DNA from: Bacteroidaceae bacterium
Lineage (GTDB): Bacteria; Bacteroidota; Bacteroidia; Bacteroidales; Bacteroidaceae
Reading direction: 5' to 3'
Length of the DNA stretch: 64,000 nt
Assembly (NCBI GenBank): GCA_016292045.1
Contig: JAEEZX010000031.1
Coordinates: 62,001-126,000 of the forward strand
Shown here: positions 28,391 through 36,708 of the stretch, piece after piece
Numbering within the stretch: position 1 is the first letter of the stretch
How the letters are laid out: the number at the start of each line of letters is the position of its first letter
Program-made: the position numbers and the translations under genes
The notes under the pieces: generated by a model
What the model saw: only the letters and a program-made list of their open reading frames with translations
Databases searched by the model: none
Told to the model about the DNA's origin: nothing

Positions 28391-29266
28391 TTACTTCAGT
28401 TCGAATGTGGTGGAACCGATATTGTGTCCGTCGGCAAAGATGTCCACGCGATACTGTCCTGCTGAGAGAGCCTCTTCGATGTCCCAGTATACCGTCACGC
28501 TCTGCTCTTCACCCGTGTATTCGATGTCCTTGCGGATGGAGTATTCCAGGTCACGGTTCTCATACTGGAAGGTGCCTCCCTTTGTCAGTACGGATCCTGT
28601 GGGAGTGGCGATGCGTACGTAGAGAGTGCGGATACCCGTTTGTGTTGTCACGTTGCGCGAGATGTTGAATCCGATGACGAACTTCCTCGCGTCTTTCACT
28701 TTCTTGGCAGCCTTGCCGCGCTTATTGTTGGCCTGTGCCCAGATGCCGGTTGCATCCAGCTGCGAAGCGATGGCCACCTTGTCGGAGAGTTCCTCGTTCT
28801 GTGATGAGAGGTTGCTGATATGAGCCTGTGCCTGACGGTTCTGCACCTCAAGATTGCTGTTTGTCTGCTTGAGTGCCTCGTTCTCGCGGTTGAGGGAGTC
28901 TATCTGCAGGATGTAGCTGCGCAGCACTTCACGCAGGGTGGCGAGTTCCTTCTTCAGTCGCATGATTTCTGCGGCATCGTTGGCCTTCGTCTGCTTCAGT
29001 TCCTCAAGCAGGGCTTCTGTCTTCTGCTGCTCCAGGGCGAGCTGGTTGATGAGGGAGTCGTTGTTGATCTGTGCCATCATCTCGTTGTACTGCATGGCAA
29101 ACTGCTCATACTCGTTCTCCATCTCACGCTTGTCCATTTCCAGGACTTCAATCATTTTGTCGCTTTCAGCCTGCTGGGCTTTCATGTTGAGCACCAGTCC
29201 GACGATGACAGCTACAAGAGCTATCAAAACAACTGCTGCACCGATAATAATCTTCTTTTGTGTCAT
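28391..29266 (-). CDS. Membrane-anchored coiled-coil protein
   Basis: I choose the ATG at 29266 because it is followed by a typical anchor (MTQKKIIIGAAVVLIALVA). The 65 upstream codons look untranslated and contain the −7 element. The 291-residue protein has one N-terminal membrane helix, a long coiled coil (about 35-170) with regular Leu/Glu/Gln heptads, and a C-terminal beta-rich domain (about 185-291). Similar proteins are common in Bacteroidales and uncharacterised. An envelope-spanning structural role would fit. Confidence 0.75.
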   Translation of the reverse strand: MTQKKIIIGAAVVLIALVAVIVGLVLNMKAQQAESDKMIEVLEMDKREMENEYEQFAMQYNEMMAQINNDSLINQLALEQQKTEALLEELKQTKANDAAEIMRLKKELATLREVLRSYILQIDSLNRENEALKQTNSNLEVQNRQAQAHISNLSSQNEELSDKVAIASQLDATGIWAQANNKRGKAAKKVKDARKFVIGFNISRNVTTQTGIRTLYVRIATPTGSVLTKGGTFQYENRDLEYSIRKDIEYTGEEQSVTVYWDIEEALSAGQYRVDIFADGHNIGSTTFELK

Positions 29267-29299
29267 TATTAATATTCTTGATTTTACGTATTTCGCGTG

Positions 29300-29331
29300 C
29301 AAAAATACTATTTTTTCCTCACACGGCCAAA
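29300..29331 (-). promoter_or_regulatory. Promoter of the coiled-coil gene
   Basis: On the minus strand TTTG (29328-29331), 20 bases, then TATTTTTG (29300-29307), 33 bases before the chosen ATG at 29266. The position supports that start over the longer open frame. Confidence 0.6.
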
Positions 29332-29577
29332 TGAAAAGGGAAAAAAGATGCACTTCATCCGCAATTCCGCAGACGAACTGCAGGCGCACCGCAGGCGAAG
29401 CAAGTGTTCTGAGTGGCGGATGACGGCTCTGCGATGTCGTTCCGGAATGTTTAATATGCAATATTGTAAAAATTACGTTTCGGAAAACTTTTCTTGAAGT
29501 TCAAAAAATTAAACCACAATAAATCAGTTAGTTATTATTTCGTTTTGGACAACTTTGGAAAATTTTAGAGAAAAAAG

Positions 29578-29608
29578 TTTTCGAAAAAGGCAAACTTTTT
29601 GTCGAAAA
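29578..29608 (+). promoter_or_regulatory. Inverted repeat next to the nrdD −33 element
   Basis: The arms TTTTCGAAAAAG and CTTTTTGTCGAAAA pair with one bulged base. The repeat ends three bases before the −33 TTTG, where a repressor could block RNA polymerase. It does not match the NrdR box as I know it. Confidence 0.4.
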
Positions 29609-29610
29609 AA

Positions 29611-29642
29611 TTTGGAAGGTTCATCCCTTTTCCATACCTTTG
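29611..29642 (+). promoter_or_regulatory. Promoter of nrdDG
   Basis: TTTG at 29611-29614, 20 bases, TACCTTTG at 29635-29642; about 78 bases of leader follow before the nrdD ATG. Confidence 0.65.
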
Positions 29643-29720
29643 CATCGATTTTCGCGCAAAATGTTGCGGACACTAAACGGAGCATAAATATAACCTAATT
29701 AAAATAAACACATTATCATC

Positions 29721-31928
29721 ATGATTCAGACAGTAGTAAAAAGAGATGGTCGCATCGTTGGTTTCAACGAGCAGAAGATTGCAGCAGCCATTCGTAAGGC
29801 AATGCTCACCACAGACGAGGGTGAGGATACAGCCTTGATCGAGAAAATCACCGACCGTGTTGCCATGAAGGGCAAGTCGCAGATGACTGTGGAGGCCATT
29901 CAGGACATGGTAGAAGACGAACTGATGAAGTCGTCACGTCACGATGTGGCAAAGACGTACATCAAGTATCGTTCCGCACGTACTATCGCCCGCAAGGCAA
30001 AGACACGTGACATTTTCCTCGAAATCATCAATATCAAGAACAATGATGTAACGCGCGAGAACGCCAACATGAATGCAGATACACCTGCAGGCATGATGAT
30101 GAAGTTCGCAAGTGAGACCACAAAACCTTTCGTGGACGACTATCTGCTGTCCGATGAAGTGCGCGAGGCCGTTAAGAACAACTACCTCCATATCCACGAT
30201 AAAGACTACTATCCCACAAAGTCAATGACCTGCTTGCAGCACCCTCTGGACAAGATTCTGGAGCACGGTTTCCAGGCCGGTCACGGAGAGAGCCGCCCCG
30301 CAAAGCGCATTGAGACCGCATCCATCATCGGCTGTATCTCGATGGAAACTGTTCAGAACGAGATGCACGGAGGCCAGTCGATTCCCGCATTCGACTTCTA
30401 TCTGGCTCCTTACGTGCGCAAGAGTTATATAGAAGAGGTGAAGGTGCTCGAGCAGCTCATGAGCCAGGACTACAGCCAGCTCTACGAGGCTCCCATTGAG
30501 GATTACCTCAATCTGCCTCTGGCCGGTCTCAGCGGTTTGGAGCGTATCAAGCAGCATGCCATCAACAAGACTGTGGACCGCGTTCACCAGGCAATGGAGG
30601 CTTTCATCCACAATATGAACACCATCCACTCACGCGGCGGTAACCAGGTGGTATTCTCCTCCATCAACTACGGTACGGATACCTCTGCCGAGGGTCGTTG
30701 CATTATCCGTGAGATCCTGCGTTCCACCTACGAAGGTGTGGGCAACGGTGAAACCGCCATCTTCCCCATCCAGATATGGAAGAAGAAAAAGGGTGTGAGC
30801 TATCTGCCCACCGACCGCAACTATGACCTCTACAAATATGCGTGCAAGGTGACAGCCCGCCGTTTCTTCCCCAACTTCGTTAACCTCGACGCTACATACA
30901 ACTTCCACGAGAAGTGGGACATCAACGATCCCAAGCGTTATATGTACGAGGTGGCAACGATGGGATGCCGCACCCGCGTCTTCGAGAACCGCTACGGTGA
31001 GAAGACATCTGTCGGCAGAGGTAACATCTCATTCTCTACCATCAACATCGTGAAGATAGCCATCGAGTGCATGGGTATCAAAAATCAGGAGGAGAAGGAA
31101 GCTGCATTCTTCGCAAAACTGGACAACCTGCTGGAAATCACAGCACGCCAGTTGCACGAGCGCTTCGAGTTCCAGAAGACAGCTTATGCAAAGCAGTTCC
31201 CCTTGCTGATGCAGGGTCTGTGGGTTGGTTCTGAGAATCTGAAGCCCAACGACACCATCGCTCCCGTCATCAATCAGGGTACTCTGGGTATCGGTTTCAT
31301 CGGCCTGGCAGAGTGTCTGATTGCCCTCACCGGCAAGCATCACGGAGAGTGCGAGAAGAGTCAGGAACTGGGTCTGAAGATTATCGGCTACATGCGCAAG
31401 CGCATCCTCGAGTTCTGCGAGCGCTACCAGCACAACTACTCCGTACTCGCCACACCCGCAGAGGGCCTTTCGGGCCGCTTCACCAAGTACGACAAGAAGA
31501 AGTTCGGCATCCTGCCCGGCATCACGGATAAGGACTACTACACCAACTCCAACCACGTGCCTGTTTACTATCATTGCTCAGCTCTGAAGAAGGCACAGAT
31601 TGAGGCTCCTTATCACGCTCTTGCAACAGGTGGTCACATCTTCTACGTTGAGATTGACGGCGACGCTACGCACAACCCCGAGGCTGTGATGAAGATTGTC
31701 GACCTGATGGACGAGTACAACATCGGTTACGGTTCTGTCAACCACACACGCAATCGCTGCCTCGACTGCGGCTACGAGAATGCTGACAAGAACTTCGAGA
31801 CCTGCCCCAAGTGCGGCAGCACGAATGTAGACCGCCTGCAGCGCATCACAGGTTATCTGGTAGGTACCACCGACCGCTGGAATAAGGCTAAGCTTGCAGA
31901 ATTGAACGATCGCGTTGTGCATGATTAA
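29721..31928 (+). CDS. nrdD: Anaerobic ribonucleoside-triphosphate reductase
   Basis: The 735-residue class III reductase starts with an ATP-cone (about 1-90; VKRDGRIVGFNEQKIAAAI). It then has the glycyl-radical enzyme barrel. The end carries the zinc site CLDCGY...CPKCGS and the radical loop RITGYLVG with the radical Gly near 711. It reduces NTPs to dNTPs under anoxia and needs the radical-SAM activase NrdG, encoded next with an eight-base overlap. All expected parts are present. Confidence 0.96.
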   Translation: MIQTVVKRDGRIVGFNEQKIAAAIRKAMLTTDEGEDTALIEKITDRVAMKGKSQMTVEAIQDMVEDELMKSSRHDVAKTYIKYRSARTIARKAKTRDIFLEIINIKNNDVTRENANMNADTPAGMMMKFASETTKPFVDDYLLSDEVREAVKNNYLHIHDKDYYPTKSMTCLQHPLDKILEHGFQAGHGESRPAKRIETASIIGCISMETVQNEMHGGQSIPAFDFYLAPYVRKSYIEEVKVLEQLMSQDYSQLYEAPIEDYLNLPLAGLSGLERIKQHAINKTVDRVHQAMEAFIHNMNTIHSRGGNQVVFSSINYGTDTSAEGRCIIREILRSTYEGVGNGETAIFPIQIWKKKKGVSYLPTDRNYDLYKYACKVTARRFFPNFVNLDATYNFHEKWDINDPKRYMYEVATMGCRTRVFENRYGEKTSVGRGNISFSTINIVKIAIECMGIKNQEEKEAAFFAKLDNLLEITARQLHERFEFQKTAYAKQFPLLMQGLWVGSENLKPNDTIAPVINQGTLGIGFIGLAECLIALTGKHHGECEKSQELGLKIIGYMRKRILEFCERYQHNYSVLATPAEGLSGRFTKYDKKKFGILPGITDKDYYTNSNHVPVYYHCSALKKAQIEAPYHALATGGHIFYVEIDGDATHNPEAVMKIVDLMDEYNIGYGSVNHTRNRCLDCGYENADKNFETCPKCGSTNVDRLQRITGYLVGTTDRWNKAKLAELNDRVVHD

Positions 31929-32409
31929 GGTACTTGATATTCTGCACGACACTACAGTAGACGGCCCGGGATTTAGAACGAGTTTCTATCTCTCGGGCTG
32001 TGCCCATAAATGTCCCGGTTGCCACAATCCCCAATCGTGGGATTTCAGTGGGGGGCGTGATATGACTGTGGATGAAATGCTGGAGGAGATAAAGGCGGAT
32101 AAGTTTGCCGACGTCACCTTCTCCGGCGGTGATCCTCTCTACCAGGCTGAGGCTCTCCTGCCTCTGATGCAGCGCATCAAGGCTGAGACGGACAAGACGA
32201 TATGGGTCTACACGGGTTTCACCTGGGAGAATCTTCCTCCCAAGGCAAAACCGTTGTTAGATTACATTGACGTGCTGGTGGACGGCCCCTTTGTGATGGC
32301 GCTGCGTGATGAGGATCTGCTCTTCAGGGGCAGCAGCAATCAGCGTCTCATCGATGTCACTCTTTCCCGTCAGAAGGGTTCTGTGGTGGAGTGGACTCGT
32401 GATTTCTGA
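31921..32409 (+). CDS. nrdG: Anaerobic RNR-activating radical SAM protein
   Basis: The start is the ATG at 31921, overlapping the end of nrdD. The 162-residue protein has the radical-SAM cluster motif CAHKCPGC (CX3CX2C) followed by HNPQSWDF, and TFSGGDPL for SAM binding. It installs the glycyl radical on NrdD. Its last 53 bases overlap the end of the convergent acyl-CoA ligase gene. Confidence 0.95.
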   Translation: MIKVLDILHDTTVDGPGFRTSFYLSGCAHKCPGCHNPQSWDFSGGRDMTVDEMLEEIKADKFADVTFSGGDPLYQAEALLPLMQRIKAETDKTIWVYTGFTWENLPPKAKPLLDYIDVLVDGPFVMALRDEDLLFRGSSNQRLIDVTLSRQKGSVVEWTRDF

Positions 32410-34153
32410 TGGCCACGCGGCGGATTTTGCCTGAAATGGTTTTCGGCAGTTCGTCCACAAACTCCACGATGCGGGGATATTTATAGGGCGCCGTCTCACG
32501 CTTTACGTGGGCCTGCAGTTCGGCGGCGAGTGCTTCGCGGCCGTCGTTGCTGGCGACGATGGGGCGGAACTCGGGCGTGACCACGACGGTGGCCTTCACC
32601 ACCATGCCGCGTATCTCGTCCTTCTCGCCCGTGATGGCGCACTCGAGCACGGCTTCGTGGCTCATCAGGGCCGACTCCACCTCGAAGGGATCGATGCGGT
32701 AGCCGCTCGACTTGATGACGTCGTCGGCGCGTGCCACAAACCAGAAGTAGCCGTCTTCGTCATACCACACGATGTCGCCCGTGTAGTAGATGCGGTTGTT
32801 GCGGGACTTGCGTGTGAGGCGCGGATTGCGGTAGTACTCTTTGAAGAGCCCCAACGGGAGCTCCCTGTAATACATAATGTTGCGCACGCGCGAGCGAAGG
32901 TTCTTGCGGATGTTCTGCAAGAGCTCGCTGCCCTGACCGGTGACGGCGTTCAAAGATTGGCCCGTGCGGATGACCAGCCGTCCCTTCACGCCGGGTCCGA
33001 CGGGATTGCCGCTGTCGTCGAGCACGTCGACCATAAACTGCGGATTGGGCAGTCCCATGCTGCCGGCTTTGGGTTTGGTGAAGGCGTAGTTGCCCAGCAC
33101 GAGGGTGGTCTCCGTCTGGCCGTAGGCTTCGTATATCGTGATGCCGGTCTTTTCCTTCCACTCCTTGAAGACGGAGGGGTGGAGCGCCTCGCCGGCCGTC
33201 GTGCAGTATTCGAGCGCAGAGAGATCCCAGCGGCTCAGGTTCTCGCGCACCATGAAGCGGTACACCGTAGGCGGTGCGCAGAAGGAGGTGACTTTGTACT
33301 GCGCCATCTTGTCCAGCAGTTTGGAGGCCTCGAAGTGGCCGTCGAAGTCGTAGACGAAGACGGTGGCGCCGCAAATCATCTGGCCGTAGAATTTGCCCCA
33401 CACGGCTTTTCCCCATCCCGTGTCGGCCACGGTGAGATGCAGTGAGCCCTCATGCAGGTTGTGCCAACAGGCCGCCGTGATGATGTGGGCCAGAGGATAC
33501 GAGAAGTCGTGCATCACCATTTTGGGCGCTCCGCTGGTGCCGCTGGTGAAATACATGAGGAAGTCGTCCGTCTTCTCGTTTTCTCCCTTCTGACTTTTGA
33601 ACGGAGACGCCATGGCGGCTCCCTGCCAGAGGTTTTTCCAGTTTTGCGGCACCTCGGGACCGATGCTGATACACTGTTCCACGCTGGGGCAGAAAGGGCG
33701 TGCCGAGATGACGTTCTTCAGCACAGTCGTTTCGCCCACCGTGATGATGGCTTTGATTTCGGCCTCGTGGCAGCGGAAGATGATGTCCTTGCTCGTGAGC
33801 AGATGAGTGGCCGGAATGGCAATGGCGCCGATCTTGTGCAGGGCCGCCATTGTGATCCACCATTCCAGGCGGCGCTTCAGTATGAGCATCACACGGTCGC
33901 CCCTGACGATATGCAGGGCGTGCAGATACGAGGCCACTTCGTCGGAGAGCATCTTGTATTCTCCGTAGGTGAGATGGCGCTCGTCCCCGTTGTCGTTGAC
34001 GTAGAGGATGGCTTCCTTCTGGGGCTGTGTCTCGGCATAGGCATCAATCACGTCGTAGGCGAAATTGAAGTGCTCCGGCACATTGACGCGGAAATGCTCC
34101 ATGAAATCCTTGTAGGAGCGGAAGTTCGTCTGTTCAAGAAATTTTCTAATCAT
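32357..34153 (-). CDS. AMP-forming acyl-CoA synthetase
   Basis: This 598-residue member of the ANL superfamily has the P-loop motif YFTSGTSGAPKM (near 205), the A5 motif YEAYGQTET, and YTGDIVWYDEDGY. The C-terminal hinge region GYRIDPFEVE and a Lys-containing segment KTISGKIRR supply the catalytic lysine. It activates a carboxylic acid as acyl-AMP and transfers it to CoA. The sequence is closer to medium-chain or aryl-acid ligases than to acetyl-CoA synthetase, but I cannot fix the substrate. It is five bases downstream of the GH127 gene. Confidence 0.9.
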   Translation of the reverse strand: MIRKFLEQTNFRSYKDFMEHFRVNVPEHFNFAYDVIDAYAETQPQKEAILYVNDNGDERHLTYGEYKMLSDEVASYLHALHIVRGDRVMLILKRRLEWWITMAALHKIGAIAIPATHLLTSKDIIFRCHEAEIKAIITVGETTVLKNVISARPFCPSVEQCISIGPEVPQNWKNLWQGAAMASPFKSQKGENEKTDDFLMYFTSGTSGAPKMVMHDFSYPLAHIITAACWHNLHEGSLHLTVADTGWGKAVWGKFYGQMICGATVFVYDFDGHFEASKLLDKMAQYKVTSFCAPPTVYRFMVRENLSRWDLSALEYCTTAGEALHPSVFKEWKEKTGITIYEAYGQTETTLVLGNYAFTKPKAGSMGLPNPQFMVDVLDDSGNPVGPGVKGRLVIRTGQSLNAVTGQGSELLQNIRKNLRSRVRNIMYYRELPLGLFKEYYRNPRLTRKSRNNRIYYTGDIVWYDEDGYFWFVARADDVIKSSGYRIDPFEVESALMSHEAVLECAITGEKDEIRGMVVKATVVVTPEFRPIVASNDGREALAAELQAHVKRETAPYKYPRIVEFVDELPKTISGKIRRVAIRNHESTPPQNPSDGKE

Positions 34154-34158
34154 TCTTT

Positions 34159-36702
34159 TTACCTTTTATGTTCAAACGGCAGGAGTTTTTTTTCTGCCTT
34201 GTGTATCAAGTCGTGAGTGCCGCTTCCGTCGATGACGTAGCGTATCACCATCTCTGCGTATTCCAATGCCTCAGAGAGCGCCTCGCCGGGAGTCCCTTCA
34301 GCACGCAGTTTCTTTACACGCTCCTGCAGCGCAACCACATCCTCTGGTTCGGCAAGGGTGGAGGGGCGCATTCCGTTGAGTATCACGGAGAGCGTGGCTG
34401 CCTGAGCATCTATCTGTTCCTGTGTGGCAGAGGGGTTGGAGAGCACGTTCTCGCTCTCTCGCATCTGGCGTGTGAGGCGTCGCAATCCGTGCGGAGCCCA
34501 CTCTTCTCCGTGCTCCCAGCGCTCGCGTGCCAGTGTGAGGGCATCCACCAAGGCCGTCCGCTTTACATCTCCTCCGTGCCTGGTCTTCACGGCTCCGGCC
34601 TTCAGATAATGTGTGGCCTTTCCCTGATACAGGTAGTCGGGCACGAAACTCTTGCCGCCGTCCTGTGTCACCATTGCCAGCGGACCTCTCATATGGCATG
34701 CCAGCCATTCTCCGTCCACGGGGTCGGGGCCGTAGCACAGATGCTCCGGGAACGGCATCTCGATGCTTACGACATCACCTTCAACCCATTTCCGCGAGGG
34801 CAGTTCAATATAGGAGGAGGGCTGTGCTTTCCCTTTCAGTTTCTTGCCGTTGATGCTCACGCAGAAACCCTTCGTTGCCCAGTAGGGAACGCGCAGTTTT
34901 ATCGTGACGGGTTTCTCGGAGCGTGCGGTGAGCGAGGCTTTCTCCATCGGCCATGTGCCGTCCATTCTGAGCAGCAGCCCTTTCTCTTCCCATGCGGCCT
35001 TCGTGGGCAGATAGAGATTCACCCACAGCGTGTCGCCGCCCGTGTAGTAGCAGCATTCCTGATAGCGCACGTGGTTCTCCACTCCCGTGCCGCCGCAGCA
35101 TGTGGCCTGCGGAGTCTCGTTGCCGAAGGGCTTTGAGGCATCAGCACCCACGGCATACTGGTAGCAGACGGCCCAGCGTTCCGGCGAGAGCGAACCCACT
35201 ATCTGGTTCGACAGGAGGCGCTCGGCATAGTCCATATAGCGTGCGTCATCGGGGCGGTAGCAGTTGAGGTCGCGCGAGAGTTTCATGAGGTTGTACGCGC
35301 AGCATGTCTCATTGATATTGGGGTGGGGCAGCATGCTCACCATCTGGGCGTAGGGCTGGCGGAACATCTCGCCGTTGCCCACTCCTCCGGGCGCATAGGT
35401 GTAGCGTCCCTGCAGGAGGTCCCAGAAGTTGGATGCTATGTTGTAGTAGTACGCCTGACCGTTCTCTCCGTAGAGGCGGAGCGCACCTGTTATCATAGGT
35501 ATGTGCTGGTTTGCGTGGCGTGTGCGTATGTCGTCGATGCCCTTTGAGAGAGGTTCGTAGAAGACGGGTGCGTCGAAATATGCGGCGGCCTCTGTGAAGC
35601 GCTGCTTCTCTGCGGGCACCAGCGATGCCAACCTTGCGAGCACTTCCTGCATACCGCCCACTTCACCTGCTATGTACATATTCCACATCTTGGCGCGCTG
35701 CTCCGCTGTGGTGCGGTAGTGCAGACGGTTCCACACCCACAGCCCCATGTCGCGTGCCACGCTGAGAGCCGTTGCAGCCACCTCCTTGTCATCCACGTAT
35801 TCGGCTATGTCGCAGAGTCCTGCCAGCTGTTTGTGCACGGTGTAGTAGGGCGCCCACACCCATTTTTCGTTGTTGTAGGGTCGGTAGGCCTCGATGAGTG
35901 CGCAGTGCTGCGCGGGTATGGCGTTGAGGTATCCGTAGCCGTAGTGGCGGTAGTCTTTCTTGTATTCGTCGAAGGCCTCCCACGTGCCCTGCGCCTCCTG
36001 TAGCGTCTCTCCCGGCAGCAGGTCTCGCGCCTCGAAGTAACGTCCCAGCGAGTCGCTCCACACGAAGGTGCGCTCCTGACACTCGCGCATTGTCTTTACG
36101 GCGGTGCGCATCCGCTCCAGAAGTGCCTTGCGTTGGGTGTCGTTTGCCGTAGAGGCGTAGGCCAGAGCCAGCGCCGAGAGCCAGTGGCCCGTGCCGTGCC
36201 CCTTGAGTTTCGTGGTGGGTGAGTCCCATCCGTCCGACACGGTCATCCCCTCCGTGGGCAGCCCGTAGGTGTCGTGGTAGTTGTAGAGTTGCTGCGAGAC
36301 GTCCAGCGATAGCAGCAGGGCGATGTCGCGGTCGCGGTTGCGTGTGAGTATGTTGTCGCCTGTGAGCTGTACGCTGCCGAGCGGCAGGGGACGGGCCTTT
36401 ATTGCGGGCGTGAATGGCTTGGCGGCTTTTTCCGTCACTGTGATGTGTGCCCTCACGGTCTTGTCGCTTCCCAGGATGATGCCCTCCGCGTCATACTCGC
36501 ATCCGGCCTTCAGCGCAGCCTCTTCCTCCTCCGTCTGTCGTGCGCTGTTGCTCCACTTCACCTGCTTCCATTCCTTGCCGTTCCATATCATGGCGGGGAG
36601 CATCGCCACCGTGCCTTCCTCTGTGGTGAGGCGTATCTCCTCGCGGGCGTTCATTGCCCCAAAGAGGCATGTGAGCAGGAGTGCGGTCAGCAGTCTTTTC
36701 AT
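34159..36702 (-). CDS. GH127-type beta-L-arabinofuranosidase (DUF1680)
   Basis: The 847-residue protein has a signal peptide (MKRLLTALLLTCLFGAMNA) and the (alpha/alpha)6 fold signatures of the DUF1680/GH127 family. Near residue 460 lies INETCCAYNLMKLSRDL and near 535 ATCCGGTGVENH. The Glu-x-Cys and Cys-Cys residues are the zinc/nucleophile set of GH127. A C-terminal extension of about 150 residues follows the catalytic part. It probably removes L-arabinofuranose from plant glycans such as pectin side chains. The substrate linkage is inferred from the family. Confidence 0.85.
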   Translation of the reverse strand: MKRLLTALLLTCLFGAMNAREEIRLTTEEGTVAMLPAMIWNGKEWKQVKWSNSARQTEEEEAALKAGCEYDAEGIILGSDKTVRAHITVTEKAAKPFTPAIKARPLPLGSVQLTGDNILTRNRDRDIALLLSLDVSQQLYNYHDTYGLPTEGMTVSDGWDSPTTKLKGHGTGHWLSALALAYASTANDTQRKALLERMRTAVKTMRECQERTFVWSDSLGRYFEARDLLPGETLQEAQGTWEAFDEYKKDYRHYGYGYLNAIPAQHCALIEAYRPYNNEKWVWAPYYTVHKQLAGLCDIAEYVDDKEVAATALSVARDMGLWVWNRLHYRTTAEQRAKMWNMYIAGEVGGMQEVLARLASLVPAEKQRFTEAAAYFDAPVFYEPLSKGIDDIRTRHANQHIPMITGALRLYGENGQAYYYNIASNFWDLLQGRYTYAPGGVGNGEMFRQPYAQMVSMLPHPNINETCCAYNLMKLSRDLNCYRPDDARYMDYAERLLSNQIVGSLSPERWAVCYQYAVGADASKPFGNETPQATCCGGTGVENHVRYQECCYYTGGDTLWVNLYLPTKAAWEEKGLLLRMDGTWPMEKASLTARSEKPVTIKLRVPYWATKGFCVSINGKKLKGKAQPSSYIELPSRKWVEGDVVSIEMPFPEHLCYGPDPVDGEWLACHMRGPLAMVTQDGGKSFVPDYLYQGKATHYLKAGAVKTRHGGDVKRTALVDALTLARERWEHGEEWAPHGLRRLTRQMRESENVLSNPSATQEQIDAQAATLSVILNGMRPSTLAEPEDVVALQERVKKLRAEGTPGEALSEALEYAEMVIRYVIDGSGTHDLIHKAEKKLLPFEHKR

Positions 36703-36708
36703 CGTTGC

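Larger units (their letters stand above)
29267..29720. other. Divergent intergenic region before nrdDG
   Basis: These 454 bases lie between the coiled-coil gene and nrdD. They hold two divergent promoters, an inverted repeat at 29578-29608, and an AT-rich stretch with repeated GAAAA/TTTTC blocks. I see no gene of convincing quality in it. Confidence 0.7.
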
